Shown: piece after piece, positions 1 through 7,735 of the stretch | How positions within the stretch are numbered: the first letter of the stretch is position 1 | Layout: each line of letters starts with the position of its first letter | DNA from: an uncultured Acidobacteriia bacterium | GTDB taxonomy: Bacteria; Acidobacteriota; Terriglobia; Bryobacterales; Bryobacteraceae | Assembly (NCBI GenBank): GCA_903900705.1 | Contig: CAIUOG010000153.1 | Location: 1-35,452, forward strand | Direction: 5' to 3' | DNA: 35,452 nt | The notes under the pieces: generated by a model | The model's input: the letters and a program-made list of their open reading frames with translations, nothing else | Told to the model about the DNA's origin: nothing | Databases searched by the model: none | Translations under genes and position numbers: made by a program

Positions 1-9
1 CCACGATGG

Positions 10-139
10 GGAGCCAACATCCCATTCTCGCGCTCGTCACTAAGCTCAATTTATGCCATAACGGTGGCGAGGCGGCCTTCGCAAAAATCAACAGTGCCAC
101 CATGACCGGCGCCGTCGAAATAGTGGGCCACAACATCAC
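10..139 (+). pseudogene. Decayed duplicate of the secreted LolA-like gene at 955
   Basis: Bases 62-139 match bases 1056-1133 of the downstream gene at 71 of 78 positions by hand alignment without gaps. In the same frame they read GGEAAFAKINSATMTGAVEI, against GGEAAFAKIKSATMTGTVEM in the intact copy. Weaker similarity with small insertions reaches back to about base 10 (ILAL region). Homology stops abruptly at 139; the frame then runs on into sequence unrelated to the parent. No signal peptide and no C-terminal two thirds remain, so this is a broken remnant of a tandem duplication. Bases 140-222 hold nothing I can assign; a minus-strand frame there reads WNPLADIRDGPGTGQWGGFG, which looks protein-like but is unidentified. 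Confidence 0.75.
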
Positions 140-222
140 ACCGTCCGGTGAACCGCAGCCCGAATCCTCCCCATTGACCAGTACCGGGACCGTCGCGGAT
201 GTCGGCCAGCGGATTCCACTTT

Positions 223-606
223 TTAAAGAACACCCGGAATATCGGTCTTTGCGAAATCGCCACCGACGTAAAGGAGCCGGCAGCCGTGCGTCTTCGCTAC
301 CTCATAAGCGAAGCAGTCTCCAAAAGTGAGCCCTGCCGGGTGGACTCCCTTTCCCCATTGCCGGTACACGTGGGAGACGCGCCGCGCCGATGCGGGCGTA
401 ACAGAAACAACCTCAAAACCCAGCGCCTCGATCAGGCTTGATATTTCTTCGGCGATGTTTCGCCGGGCCGCGACGATCAGAACTTCGGCCAGCGTGCCGG
501 CTGAAATCAAGACACTTTCTTCCGCTTCAAGAGCGGAAATGCAGACGTCTGCCTCCGGCTCGTTGAGGACGATGGCCATCAAAGCAGAGGTGTCAACGGC
601 GATCAT
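223..606 (-). CDS. vapC: PIN-domain toxin of a type II toxin-antitoxin module (VapC-like)
   Basis: Predicted Mg2+-dependent ribonuclease of 127 aa, the usual size for VapC. The PIN-domain acidic residues are visible: D5 in the N-terminal AVDTSAL motif, E41 in TLAEVL, D97 in LTFGDCFAY and D117 in GGDFAKTDI. In this family the toxin cleaves RNA, often tRNA or rRNA, and is held inactive by the partner antitoxin. Its start codon overlaps the antitoxin stop by four bases (ATGA, 603-606), so the two are translationally coupled with the antitoxin first. The gene appears full length. It sits between a decayed duplicate and the intact copy of an unrelated secreted-protein gene. The family is clear; the RNA target cannot be read from sequence. 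Confidence 0.9.
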   Translation of the reverse strand: MIAVDTSALMAIVLNEPEADVCISALEAEESVLISAGTLAEVLIVAARRNIAEEISSLIEALGFEVVSVTPASARRVSHVYRQWGKGVHPAGLTFGDCFAYEVAKTHGCRLLYVGGDFAKTDIPGVL

Positions 607-860
607 TCGGGAAGTCCGTCGTCGCCGTACAGGAAATCCTGGCTACGTGCCGCACTCGGTCCTGGCGTTGCCCGCAGCACGCCCGAGGCTCGAACCGCTT
701 CGAGATGTGCCCGGCGAGACATCCTGTCCGGCACGGTTTTGATGGGAACCAGACGCACCGAGGGGTGACCATGACGGGTCAGGATCACTTCGTCGCCGGC
801 TTCGGCCCGGCGTACCAGCTCAGTCAGCTGTCCTTTGGCTTCGGTAACGGATACTCGCAT
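603..860 (-). CDS. Phd/YefM-family antitoxin
   Basis: Protein of 85 aa starting MRVSVTEAKGQLTELVRRAE, a typical Phd/YefM N-terminal DNA-binding and dimerisation fold, with the usual EVILTRHGHPSVRLVPI stretch around residues 25-45. The C-terminal tail is the expected toxin-binding part. I chose ATG at 860 over the longer TTG start at 872 because GGAG at 867-870 lies six bases before the ATG. It overlaps the PIN toxin gene by four bases. In this family the antitoxin, alone or with toxin, represses its own promoter; an imperfect palindrome just upstream (875-893) is a candidate operator. Confidence 0.9.
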   Translation of the reverse strand: MRVSVTEAKGQLTELVRRAEAGDEVILTRHGHPSVRLVPIKTVPDRMSRRAHLEAVRASGVLRATPGPSAARSQDFLYGDDGLPE

Positions 861-874
861 CGGGTGCTCCAAAG

Positions 875-900
875 TGGACTATCGTCTGGTCCATATTCTA
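875..900 (-). promoter_or_regulatory. Toxin-antitoxin promoter -10 and candidate operator
   Basis: On the minus strand a -10-like TAGAAT lies at 895-900. Immediately downstream, 875-893 is an imperfect inverted repeat with 7-base arms (TGGACCA / TAGTCCA, 6 of 7 paired) and a 5-base spacer. A repressor bound there would cover the transcription start, as expected for antitoxin autoregulation. No good -35 is visible. The promoter and operator assignment is inference. Confidence 0.45.
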
Positions 901-954
901 CCAAAAGGCGCGGATTCCGGCCCCGGCCTTCCCGCGTTACCATAAATTGTTCCC

Positions 955-1695
955 ATGAAACTCCTCGCAGCCCTCTTCCTGGTGGTGACTTCGCTCTGCT
1001 TCGCGGCCGATCTGCCCAGCGGGGAAAGCATCCTCGCCCTGTCCCTCAAAAAGAGCGGCGGCGAAGCGGCCTTCGCAAAAATCAAAAGCGCCACCATGAC
1101 CGGCACCGTCGAAATGGTGGGCCACAATATCACCGGCCCCGTCTCCGTCTTCATGCAGGGCGAGAAAATGTACACCACCATTGAACTGCCGGGGCTCGGC
1201 AAGGTGGAGGAAGGCTATGACGGCAGCGTCGCCTGGGAAGCCAATGCGCTCACCGGTCCGCGCATCAAAGAGGGGGAGGAGAAGACCGCCACCGTCCGTG
1301 CCTCCCGCATGGGCATGGACCTGCTGAACACCTGGCGCGAGTATTACCGCGAAGCCCGCACGCTGGGTGAGGAAAACGTCAACGGCAAGCCTGCCTGGAA
1401 AGTGCAACTCACGCCGAAGGAAGGCAAGCCGGAAGCATTCTTCTTCGATAAGCAGTCCGGTCTGCTGGTCCGCATGAGCCAGGTTATGTCGACCGCCATG
1501 GGCGAAATCCCGGTGGAAGGCGACCTCTCCGACTACCGCATGGTGGGCGGCGTCATGACGCCCTTCTCTATGACGCAGAAGGCGATGAGCCAGGTAATGG
1601 CCATGCACTTCGACAAAGTCGTCTGGAACCCCGCCATCCCGCCGGACCGTTTCGACCTGCCGCCCGCCGTGAAGGCACTGGCGGAACGCAAATAA
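955..1695 (+). CDS. Secreted LolA-like/outer-membrane lipoprotein-sorting-type protein of unknown role
   Basis: Protein of 246 aa with a clear Sec signal peptide (MKLLAALFLVVTSLCFAADL, cleavage near residues 17-18). The mature part is rich in beta strands: GTVEMVGHNI, GPVSVFMQGEKMYTTIEL, GYDGSVAWEANALTGPRI, AWKVQLTPKEGKPEAFFFD and SGLLVRMSQ. This order resembles the LolA/LolB-like or 'outer membrane lipoprotein-sorting' fold common in Acidobacteriota, so it probably acts in the periplasm. No catalytic motif is visible. No Shine-Dalgarno is present; a -10-like TAAATT at 943-948 lies six bases before the ATG. The gene converges on rpoD with 15 bases between stops. A decayed partial copy lies at 10-139. 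Fold assignment is moderate; function is unknown. Confidence 0.8.
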   Translation: MKLLAALFLVVTSLCFAADLPSGESILALSLKKSGGEAAFAKIKSATMTGTVEMVGHNITGPVSVFMQGEKMYTTIELPGLGKVEEGYDGSVAWEANALTGPRIKEGEEKTATVRASRMGMDLLNTWREYYREARTLGEENVNGKPAWKVQLTPKEGKPEAFFFDKQSGLLVRMSQVMSTAMGEIPVEGDLSDYRMVGGVMTPFSMTQKAMSQVMAMHFDKVVWNPAIPPDRFDLPPAVKALAERK

Positions 1696-1710
1696 CGGCG
1701 CAAACAGCGG

Positions 1711-3342
1711 TTAGCCCTCGTCGAGGAATGCCTTCAGCCGGTAGCTTCGGCTGGGATGCCGCAGTTTCCGCAGCGCCTTGGCCTCAATCTGCCGGATGCG
1801 TTCCCGCGTCACGCTGAAGTTCTGCCCCACTTCTTCGAGCGTGTGTTCGCTGCCGTCTTCCAGCCCGAAACGCAGCCGGATAATCTTCTCCTCGCGCGGC
1901 GAGAGGCTCTTCAGCACCTCCGCCGTCTGTTCATGCAGATTCACATTGTTCATCTGCGCGGAAGCCGAAACGTGGGTCTGATCCACAATAAAATCGCCCA
2001 GGTGCGATTCGTCCTCCTCGCCCACCGGCGTTTCGAGCGACACCGGCTCCTGCGCAATCTGCCGCACTTTCCGGATCTTCTGCACCGGCAGTTCCATGCG
2101 CACCGAGAGCTCTTCGTTGGTCGGCTCCCGCCCCAGTTCCTGCACCATGCTGCGCGAGGTCCGGATCAGCTTGTTGATGGTCTCGATCATGTGGACCGGA
2201 ATCCGGATCGTGCGCGCCTGGTCCGCGATGGCGCGCGTGATGGCCTGCCGCACCCACCACGTGGCGTACGTCGAAAACTTGTAGCCGCGCCGGTATTCGA
2301 ACTTCTCCACCGCCTTCATCAGGCCGATGTTGCCTTCCTGGATGAGGTCAAGAAAGTGCAGGCCGCGGTTGTTGTAACGCTTGGCGATGCTCACCACCAG
2401 CCGCAGATTGGCTTCAATCAGTTCCTGTCGGGCCGCTTCCGCCTGCCGGTCGGAGCGAAGCAGCTGGTCGGCGGCGCACCGCAGTTCCGTGGCCGAACAG
2501 CCGAACCGGTCTTCGAGCTCCTGCATCGCCTGCAGCAGGGTTCGCTGCTCGCGCCGCAGTTCCCGCAGCTGTTCGGCGTGGGTGCCGCCGGAAACCTCAA
2601 TGCCCCTTTGGTTGCGGGCGATGTGCTGTTCCAGAGGCCGAATCTCATCGGCCGCCCGCCGCATTTTGCAGATCAGGTCCTTCACCACGCAGTGCTGCAG
2701 CGGTATCCCGCAGGCAAGGCGCGAGACCTGCACCGCCAGCCGGCCCAGTTCCCAGCGCAGCCGGCGGTTCTGCCGGGGCTTCGTCTGGCGCGGTACCGCG
2801 AACAGCTTCTGTTTCTGCTGCAGAAACTTCTTCCGCATCCGGCACAGCTCGTCGCAGGAAGCGAGGAACTGCCGGGTGGCTTCTTCCACCGCTTCGTCGG
2901 TGGGCATCGGATCGCTGAACGAGATCACATCCCGAAGGGAAACCGTGCCGTAGCGCACTTGGTCCCCCAGCGTCACAATTTCCTGAATGATCAGCGGACT
3001 GCGGGAGAGAATTCGCCGGACTTTGTTCTGCCCACACTCAATGCGCTGTGCGATTTCCACTTCGCCCTCGCGCTTGAGCAGCGGCACGGAACCCATCTCG
3101 CGGAGATACATCCGGACGGGGTCATGCGTGCGGTCGGAGCCTTCGGCCTCAAACAGTTCATCGCCGTCTTCGAAGCGCGAATCCTGGAAACGTGAATCCT
3201 GTTTGTCGTCCGGGGCTGTGTCGGAGGGAATCTCTTCAAGGTCCGTCGCGATCAGATCCATGCTGTCGTCGAACAGCACAAACCCGCTCTCTTTACTGAC
3301 TCTCGCCAGCGGATCGACGGCTTCAAACTGGTCTTCCGGCAC
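1711..3342 (-). CDS. rpoD: RNA polymerase primary sigma factor RpoD (sigma-70)
   Basis: Housekeeping sigma factor, 543 aa, directing core RNA polymerase to -10/-35 promoters. Region 1.2 is at about residues 75-105 ([20 protein letters not shown]). Region 2 is at about 308-378 with the conserved [20 protein letters not shown] and [20 protein letters not shown]. Region 3 follows to about 465. Region 4 is at about 470-543 with the helix-turn-helix [21 protein letters not shown] non-conserved segment separates regions 1.2 and 2. Region 1.1 is not recognisable; the first 75 residues are acidic and contain a short repeat, [11 protein letters not shown]. The gene lies 127 bp downstream of dnaG on the same strand, the core of the classical dnaG-rpoD operon, and also has its own promoter candidate in that gap. 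Confidence 0.97.
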   Translation of the reverse strand: MPEDQFEAVDPLARVSKESGFVLFDDSMDLIATDLEEIPSDTAPDDKQDSRFQDSRFEDGDELFEAEGSDRTHDPVRMYLREMGSVPLLKREGEVEIAQRIECGQNKVRRILSRSPLIIQEIVTLGDQVRYGTVSLRDVISFSDPMPTDEAVEEATRQFLASCDELCRMRKKFLQQKQKLFAVPRQTKPRQNRRLRWELGRLAVQVSRLACGIPLQHCVVKDLICKMRRAADEIRPLEQHIARNQRGIEVSGGTHAEQLRELRREQRTLLQAMQELEDRFGCSATELRCAADQLLRSDRQAEAARQELIEANLRLVVSIAKRYNNRGLHFLDLIQEGNIGLMKAVEKFEYRRGYKFSTYATWWVRQAITRAIADQARTIRIPVHMIETINKLIRTSRSMVQELGREPTNEELSVRMELPVQKIRKVRQIAQEPVSLETPVGEEDESHLGDFIVDQTHVSASAQMNNVNLHEQTAEVLKSLSPREEKIIRLRFGLEDGSEHTLEEVGQNFSVTRERIRQIEAKALRKLRHPSRSYRLKAFLDEG

Positions 3343-3377
3343 TGAAAACCCCCGTAATAGCGCCCTGACTTGGCTTC

Positions 3378-3405
3378 ATTGTACACCCCGAATCCGGAGT
3401 GTGAA
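3378..3405 (-). promoter_or_regulatory. Candidate sigma-70 promoter for rpoD
   Basis: In the dnaG-rpoD gap the minus strand has TTCACA at 3400-3405 and TACAAT at 3378-3383, separated by 16 bases. This would start transcription about 30 bases before the rpoD ATG and allow expression separate from dnaG. Based on consensus matching by eye only. Confidence 0.5.
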
Positions 3406-3469
3406 CACACCAAGCCTCTCTATTCAGTGAAGCGGGAATCGCTGCCGTTACAGGACAAAACAAACGAGG

Positions 3470-5206
3470 TCAGTTATGGTTGCTGAGTTCCGCCATCAGA
3501 CGCAGCGCATCCTGCATGCGTCCTTCGCGTTCGGCCTGCTTAATGCCGGCCTTCAGTTCCCGCAGAAAGGCCTCCCGTTCGTCTTTCCGCAGCGCTTCCA
3601 CGCAGGCCATCCCGTCTTCCGGTGAGGGCACGGCCGCGCCGGAATCCAGCACAATGGCCGCCAGTTTCTCCTGGTCGGCCTCCCGCAGGCGTTGATGCAC
3701 GCTGCTGAAACGGACCGCTTCCCCGTTGTCATGCATCGCCATAATCGTCGCGTAGATGTTGGCGGTGGGGCCTTTCTTCAGCGCCTCAATGCCGCGCAGC
3801 CCTTCGATCAGTTCCTCGCGGTTGGCGCACTCGCCCACCAGCAGCGGCAGCAGAATCCGGTCGGTGGCACGCGCCGGGTCTACGCGCGGCGCGATGGTGC
3901 GCTCCACGCGGTCCGCCGCCATCTTGCGGAACTGTTCCAGCACGTCGCCCGAATCCACCCCGAGATAGGACGCCAGATCGCTCGCCACCGCCGCGCGCTT
4001 CAGTTTGTCATTCAGCCCCTGAATCGCCGGCAGCAGGAACTGGAAGACTTCAATCCGCCCCTGCGGCTCACGCATGTTGAAGCGCGCGCGGGCGCGGTCG
4101 GCCAGCCAGTAGAAGTAGTCTTTCGCGCCCTGCACACGGGCCCGGTAAACGTCCGCCCCATGCTCCTTGCAGAACTCGTCGGGGTCCAGCCCGCCTTCCA
4201 GTTCCACCATGCGGACGTGAATATTCTCATCGAGCAGCAGCACAATCGAACGTTCAGACGCCTTCGCGCCCGCCGTATCGGGATCGAAATTCAGGTGGAC
4301 GTTCAGTGAATGCCGCTTCATGGCGCGGATCTGTTCCACCGTCAGCGCCGTCCCGCAGGACGCCACGACTTCCGTCACGCCCGCCTGCGACGCCCCGATC
4401 ACGTCCATATACCCTTCCACCAGGACGATGCGGTCCAGTTGGCTCGCCCCCTGCTTCGCCCGGTTCAGGTTGTAGAGAACATTCGACTTCTTATAAATCT
4501 CCGTCTCCGGCGAATTCAGGTACTTCGCCTTCTCCTCCGCATCGAGCGCTCGCCCCCCGAACGCAATAATCTTGCCCGATTCGCTGTGGATGGGGAACAT
4601 CACGCGGTTGCGGAAACGGTCGTAAAGCGAGCCGTCCTCGCTCCGCCCAATCAGCCCGGACTGCACGATCACTTCCGGCTTGAAGCCGCGCTGCTCGAAG
4701 ATCCGCAGCAGCGTGCGCCCCGTTCGGTCGGAAAGCCCCAGCTGAAACTGGCTGACGGACGCCGGTTCCACGCCCCGTTTCTGCAGATAGGCCCGCACCG
4801 CGGCCCCGTTCTGCCCCGCCAGATTGGCGCGGAAATGATCGGCCGCGATCTCGTGCATTTCATAAAGCGCGGCGCGCAGCCGGGTCTTATCGTCGCTGGC
4901 CTGTGATTGTTTGGGCAGCGGGATGCCGTGCTGATCGGCCAGTTTCTTAATGGCTTCCCAGAACGTGAGCCCCTCAATGCTCATCACGAAATTGAAGACA
5001 TCGCCCTTGGCGTCGCACCCGAAACACTTGTAGAACTGGTGCTCGGCGTAGATGGAAAACGAGGGCGTCTTCTCGTTGTGGAACGGGCAGAGACCGGAAT
5101 AACGGTTGCCAAAACGGCGCAGCCGGGGCACGTAGTCGGAGATGACCCGCACAATGTCGATCTGCGATTTGAGGTCCTGTGCGAAGTCCATGCTGCCTGT
5201 TTCCAT
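3470..5206 (-). CDS. dnaG: DNA primase DnaG
   Basis: Synthesises RNA primers at the replication fork. Length 578 aa, close to the E. coli enzyme (581). N-terminal zinc-binding domain with C40, H43, C61 and C64 (GLCPFHNEKTPSFS and FYKCFGCDAKGDVF). The RNA polymerase core follows, with the TOPRIM signature VLVEGYMDVIGA and the metal-binding LNFDPDTAGAKAS. The C-terminal part matches the helicase-interacting region in position. Two starts are possible: ATG at 5206 (METGSMDF) or ATG at 5191 (MDFAQDLK). The second matches where most DnaG proteins begin; neither has a strong Shine-Dalgarno. rpoD lies downstream; rpsU, the usual first gene of this operon in Proteobacteria, is absent. The gene is divergent from the globin gene with only 37 bp between starts. 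Confidence 0.96.
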   Translation of the reverse strand: METGSMDFAQDLKSQIDIVRVISDYVPRLRRFGNRYSGLCPFHNEKTPSFSIYAEHQFYKCFGCDAKGDVFNFVMSIEGLTFWEAIKKLADQHGIPLPKQSQASDDKTRLRAALYEMHEIAADHFRANLAGQNGAAVRAYLQKRGVEPASVSQFQLGLSDRTGRTLLRIFEQRGFKPEVIVQSGLIGRSEDGSLYDRFRNRVMFPIHSESGKIIAFGGRALDAEEKAKYLNSPETEIYKKSNVLYNLNRAKQGASQLDRIVLVEGYMDVIGASQAGVTEVVASCGTALTVEQIRAMKRHSLNVHLNFDPDTAGAKASERSIVLLLDENIHVRMVELEGGLDPDEFCKEHGADVYRARVQGAKDYFYWLADRARARFNMREPQGRIEVFQFLLPAIQGLNDKLKRAAVASDLASYLGVDSGDVLEQFRKMAADRVERTIAPRVDPARATDRILLPLLVGECANREELIEGLRGIEALKKGPTANIYATIMAMHDNGEAVRFSSVHQRLREADQEKLAAIVLDSGAAVPSPEDGMACVEALRKDEREAFLRELKAGIKQAEREGRMQDALRLMAELSNHN

Positions 5207-5209
5207 TAT

Positions 5210-5232
5210 CGCCGGACCGGAAGGTCCCGGCG
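5210..5232. promoter_or_regulatory. Inverted repeat between dnaG and the globin gene
   Basis: CGCCGGACC (5210-5218), loop GGAA, then GGTCCCGGCG (5223-5232): the arms pair over nine bases with one bulged base. It fills most of the 37-bp gap between the divergent dnaG and globin starts. It could be a shared operator or a leader hairpin. No -10/-35 pair is obvious in the gap, so promoters for one or both genes probably lie inside the opposite gene. Confidence 0.4.
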
Positions 5233-5243
5233 CGAAGGTTAAG

Positions 5244-5642
5244 ATGGGCGCAGTGGCTATTGACGATCAGGAAATTTACCGGATGATCGGCGAAGACGGT
5301 TTCGACCGTCTGGTGCGGGCGTTCTACCGGCGCATTCCCGCCGACGACCTTCTGGGTCCCATGTACCCCGCCGACGATCTGCCGGGCGCGGAAAAGCGCC
5401 TGAAAGACTTTCTCATCTTCCGCTTCGGCGGTCCGCAACACTATCTGGCGGAACGCGGCCATCCCCGGCTGCGCATGCGGCATGCCCCGTTTCCGGTCAC
5501 CGAAGCCGCGCGCGACCGCTGGATGCAGCTCATGGAAGCCGCGCTCGACGAGACGCGGCTGCCGGCGGAAGTGGATGATCTGTTGCGCGTCTTCTTCGGC
5601 TCCGTGGCCACCTTCATGATCAACCGCGTGCCTGCGGAATAG
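5244..5642 (+). CDS. Group II truncated hemoglobin (HbO-like)
   Basis: Heme-binding globin of 132 aa, the usual size of 2/2 hemoglobins. Group II features are visible: IYRMIGEDGFDRLVRAFYRR (helices A-B with the B10 tyrosine), then FGGPQHYLAERGHPRLRMRH, the hallmark CD-E-F segment ending in the proximal histidine, followed by APFPV. Group II globins bind O2 tightly and are linked to O2 chemistry or NO/peroxide detoxification. I chose ATG at 5244 because homology begins at once there; the longer frame from 5142 would overlap dnaG and reads as shadow sequence. AAGG at 5235-5238 is a weak ribosome site. The stop is one base before the esterase ATG, so the two are likely co-transcribed. Confidence 0.92.
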   Translation: MGAVAIDDQEIYRMIGEDGFDRLVRAFYRRIPADDLLGPMYPADDLPGAEKRLKDFLIFRFGGPQHYLAERGHPRLRMRHAPFPVTEAARDRWMQLMEAALDETRLPAEVDDLLRVFFGSVATFMINRVPAE

Positions 5643-5643
5643 A

Positions 5644-6531
5644 ATGGTTTTCGTCATGAAAGCCTGCCTGCTCGCCCTCGCCCTCTGCGTCACCGCCGCG
5701 GCCCAGTCTTCGAACTGGACCCTCGAATTCGCCAACCGCTACGCCGTTCAGCCCAACATCACGTACCTGGTGGCCAATAACTATGACGACAAGCTGGACC
5801 TCTACGAGCGCCGCGACGTGGCCGACGCGCAGCCCACGCTGATCTGGATCCACGGCGGCGGCTGGACCGGCGGAACCAAAGAGAGCGGCTTCAACAAGAT
5901 TCTGCCTTATCTCGAAATGGGCTGGAACGTGGTGAACGTGGAGTACCGCCTGGCCCGTGTTTCGCAGGCCCCGGCCGCTGTGGAGGATTGCCTCTGCGCC
6001 CTGCGCTGGGTCGCCGCCAACGCCAAAGCCCACCATATCGACGTCAACCGCCTGGTAGTCTCCGGCGATTCCGCCGGCGGACACCTCGCGCTCACCACCG
6101 GTATGATCCCGGAAAGCGAAGGGCTGGATCGGGAATGCCCCGGCGTTGCTCTGCCGAAGGTGGCGGCGATTGTCGATTGGTACGGCATTACCGACGTCAA
6201 CGATCTGCTCGACGGCGCGAACCGGCGGAACTATGCCGTGCAGTGGCTGGGTTCGGCGCCCAACCGCGCCGAGATTGCAAAACGCCTCTCTCCCCTCGAA
6301 TACGTGCGCCCCGGGCTGCCCCCGGTGCTGATGATTCATGGCGATGCCGACCCCACCGTGCCCTACCAGCACAGCATCCGCCTCAAGGCCGCGCTCGATA
6401 AAGCCGGCGTGCCCAACACCTTTTTCACCGTGCCCGGCGGGAAGCACGGCGGCTTCTCCGCGTCAGAGAACGTACAGGTTTACGGAGCCATCAAGGCCTT
6501 TCTGAAAAAAAACGGCCTGCCGGTGAATTAG
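5644..6531 (+). CDS. Exported alpha/beta hydrolase (esterase/lipase, BD-FAE/HSL-like)
   Basis: Serine hydrolase of 295 aa with a signal peptide (MKACLLALALCVTAAAQS from an internal Met at 5656). Motifs in order: oxyanion-hole HGGGW, nucleophile elbow GDSAGGH, acidic residue in HGDADPTVPY, and catalytic histidine in GGKHGGF. This layout fits small acyl- or acetyl-ester hydrolases acting in the periplasm or outside. The start at 5644 has GGA seven bases upstream; 5656 gives a tighter signal peptide but has no ribosome site. The start lies one base after the globin stop, so the two are likely one transcript, although a functional link is not evident. It converges on the chromate transporter gene with 13 bases between, and no terminator is visible. 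Confidence 0.88.
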   Translation: MVFVMKACLLALALCVTAAAQSSNWTLEFANRYAVQPNITYLVANNYDDKLDLYERRDVADAQPTLIWIHGGGWTGGTKESGFNKILPYLEMGWNVVNVEYRLARVSQAPAAVEDCLCALRWVAANAKAHHIDVNRLVVSGDSAGGHLALTTGMIPESEGLDRECPGVALPKVAAIVDWYGITDVNDLLDGANRRNYAVQWLGSAPNRAEIAKRLSPLEYVRPGLPPVLMIHGDADPTVPYQHSIRLKAALDKAGVPNTFFTVPGGKHGGFSASENVQVYGAIKAFLKKNGLPVN

Positions 6532-6544
6532 GCTTTCGGCCCGC

Positions 6545-7060
6545 TTATCTCAGCCCGGCCACCAGCGTGACCGCCGCCGAACCGGCCAGCAGAATCAGCG
6601 GGTCCACCTTGCGCACGATCATCACCACCGTGGTCACCGCGCACAGCCCGATGGTGAGCGGATCGGTCAGCGAATCCCGGGCCATCGGGATTGCCGAGGC
6701 GAACAGCATCGCCGCGCTGGCCGCCACCACCGATTCCAGGATCTGTTTCACCCGGGGCCTTTCCCTTCGTGGCCCGATGAACCGGAGCAGCAGGATCATG
6801 GTCAGCGCGGGCGTCGCCATCGCGAGCCAGCCCGCCGCCGCGCCTGGTATGCCCGCCACCATGTACCCTACGCTGACGACGTAAAGCCCCACCGGACCCG
6901 GCGTCGTGCGCCCCACCACAATCGCGGTATTCAGCTGCTCATCAGTGAGAACATGCCGGTGCAGCACCAGTTCATCGCGCACCTGCGGCAGGGACGCGAG
7001 GCCGCTGAACGTTGTGATGGTGGCCTTGAGCAGTAAAAAGTAGAGCAGGAAAGCGTTCAT
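6545..7060 (-). CDS. chrA: Chromate transporter, C-terminal-type half (short CHR protein)
   Basis: Membrane protein of 171 aa and one CHR domain, with about five hydrophobic segments. It starts MNAFLLYFLLLKATITTFSG and carries the CHR signature ASLPQVRDELVLHRHVLTDE followed by RTTPGPVGLYVVSVGY (PGP motif). CHR proteins export chromate or related oxyanions. Most are two-domain proteins of about 400 aa; here the domains are separate genes, as in the paired short-CHR type. I chose ATG at 7060, which overlaps the stop of the partner gene by four bases (ATGA) and matches the family start. The longer frame to 7318 is shadow sequence of the partner. The substrate is inferred from family only. Confidence 0.85.
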   Translation of the reverse strand: MNAFLLYFLLLKATITTFSGLASLPQVRDELVLHRHVLTDEQLNTAIVVGRTTPGPVGLYVVSVGYMVAGIPGAAAGWLAMATPALTMILLLRFIGPRRERPRVKQILESVVAASAAMLFASAIPMARDSLTDPLTIGLCAVTTVVMIVRKVDPLILLAGSAAVTLVAGLR

Positions 7061-7647
7061 TTTGCTTGCTTTCTCTCTTGTTGTCTCTCGAGCGGCCACA
7101 CCGTGCCAACCGCCGCCGCCAGCAACACCACCCAGACCGGAGAAATCGAGACCACCGTCTGCAGCAGCACCGCTCCCACCGCCACCAGGCTCATTCGGAC
7201 CACATTGGATCGCCGGATGGCCGGCCCCAGCAATTGCCAGCAGGTGTAGAAGATGATTCCGACAGCGGCGGCCAGCGCCCCCCGCATCGCCGACTTCATC
7301 AGCGAATTCTTCGTCCACGCCTCAAACAACATCGTCACCACAACCGTGATCACCGAACAGGGCAGGGACGCCGCCGTCAGCGCCGCCACCGCGCCGCGCC
7401 AGCCGCGCGCCACCCAGCCGATTCCGGTGCAGAAAGCGAGCAGATTCGTGCCGGGCGCCAGTGCGGAAATCCCGTAGCAGAGGTTGAACTGGTTGCCGGT
7501 GATCCAGCGGCGCTTCTCCTGCACTTCCTTCTGCAGCACGCCGATGGTCGCGCCCGCGCCACCCACCGTGAAGTTGCCGTAGCGCACGAACGCCAGCGCC
7601 AGGGAGCGCAGCCGCGGCCGGACTGTCTGTTCCGTTGCAGGGTTCAT
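7057..7647 (-). CDS. chrA: Chromate transporter, N-terminal-type half (short CHR protein)
   Basis: Membrane protein of 196 aa, one CHR domain. The signature is VRYGNFTVGGAGATIGVLQ, then EVQEKRRWITGNQFNLCYGI and APGTNLLAFCTGIGW, followed by four or more hydrophobic helices. It is the upstream partner of the gene at 6545, with a four-base ATGA overlap, so the two halves are probably made together and form a heterodimer. Note APGTN where many CHR domains have PGP. I chose ATG at 7647 over an in-frame TTG at 7665; neither has a visible Shine-Dalgarno. The start lies only 19 bases beyond the rpsA terminator stem, so expression may depend on read-through or on a promoter I cannot see. Confidence 0.85.
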   Translation of the reverse strand: MNPATEQTVRPRLRSLALAFVRYGNFTVGGAGATIGVLQKEVQEKRRWITGNQFNLCYGISALAPGTNLLAFCTGIGWVARGWRGAVAALTAASLPCSVITVVVTMLFEAWTKNSLMKSAMRGALAAAVGIIFYTCWQLLGPAIRRSNVVRMSLVAVGAVLLQTVVSISPVWVVLLAAAVGTVWPLERQQERKQAK

Positions 7648-7653
7648 AAGGCG

Positions 7654-7715
7654 CGCAAAACGCAAAACGCCGGGCGAACCACAGAATTCAGAGAATCCGC
7701 GGTCCGCCCGGCGTT
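7654..7715 (-). terminator. Rho-independent-type terminator after rpsA
   Basis: Arms at 7701-7715 and 7666-7680 pair over 15 bases (minus strand AACGCCGGGCGGACC with GGTTCGCCCGGCGTT, one G-U pair), with a 20-base loop that itself holds a GAATTC palindrome. On the minus strand the stem runs into TTTTGCGTTTT. This ends rpsA and forms the immediate leader of the chrA pair. Confidence 0.75.
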
Positions 7716-7735
7716 CTTGCTTCGCAGGGGAATAA

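Noticed and set aside
1756-3195. Long open frame on the plus strand opposite rpoD (479 codons)
   Set aside because: It is a shadow of the GC-rich rpoD gene; the composition is His/Arg/Leu-rich with no motif, while rpoD shows every sigma-70 signature.
5142-5243. A globin start at 5142
   Set aside because: It would overlap dnaG by 65 bases and add residues unlike any group II globin; ATG at 5244 fits the family.
6545-7318. A longer form of the second chrA half starting at 7318
   Set aside because: The first 86 residues are Gly-rich shadow of the partner gene; the family N-terminus is at MNAFLLYF (7060).
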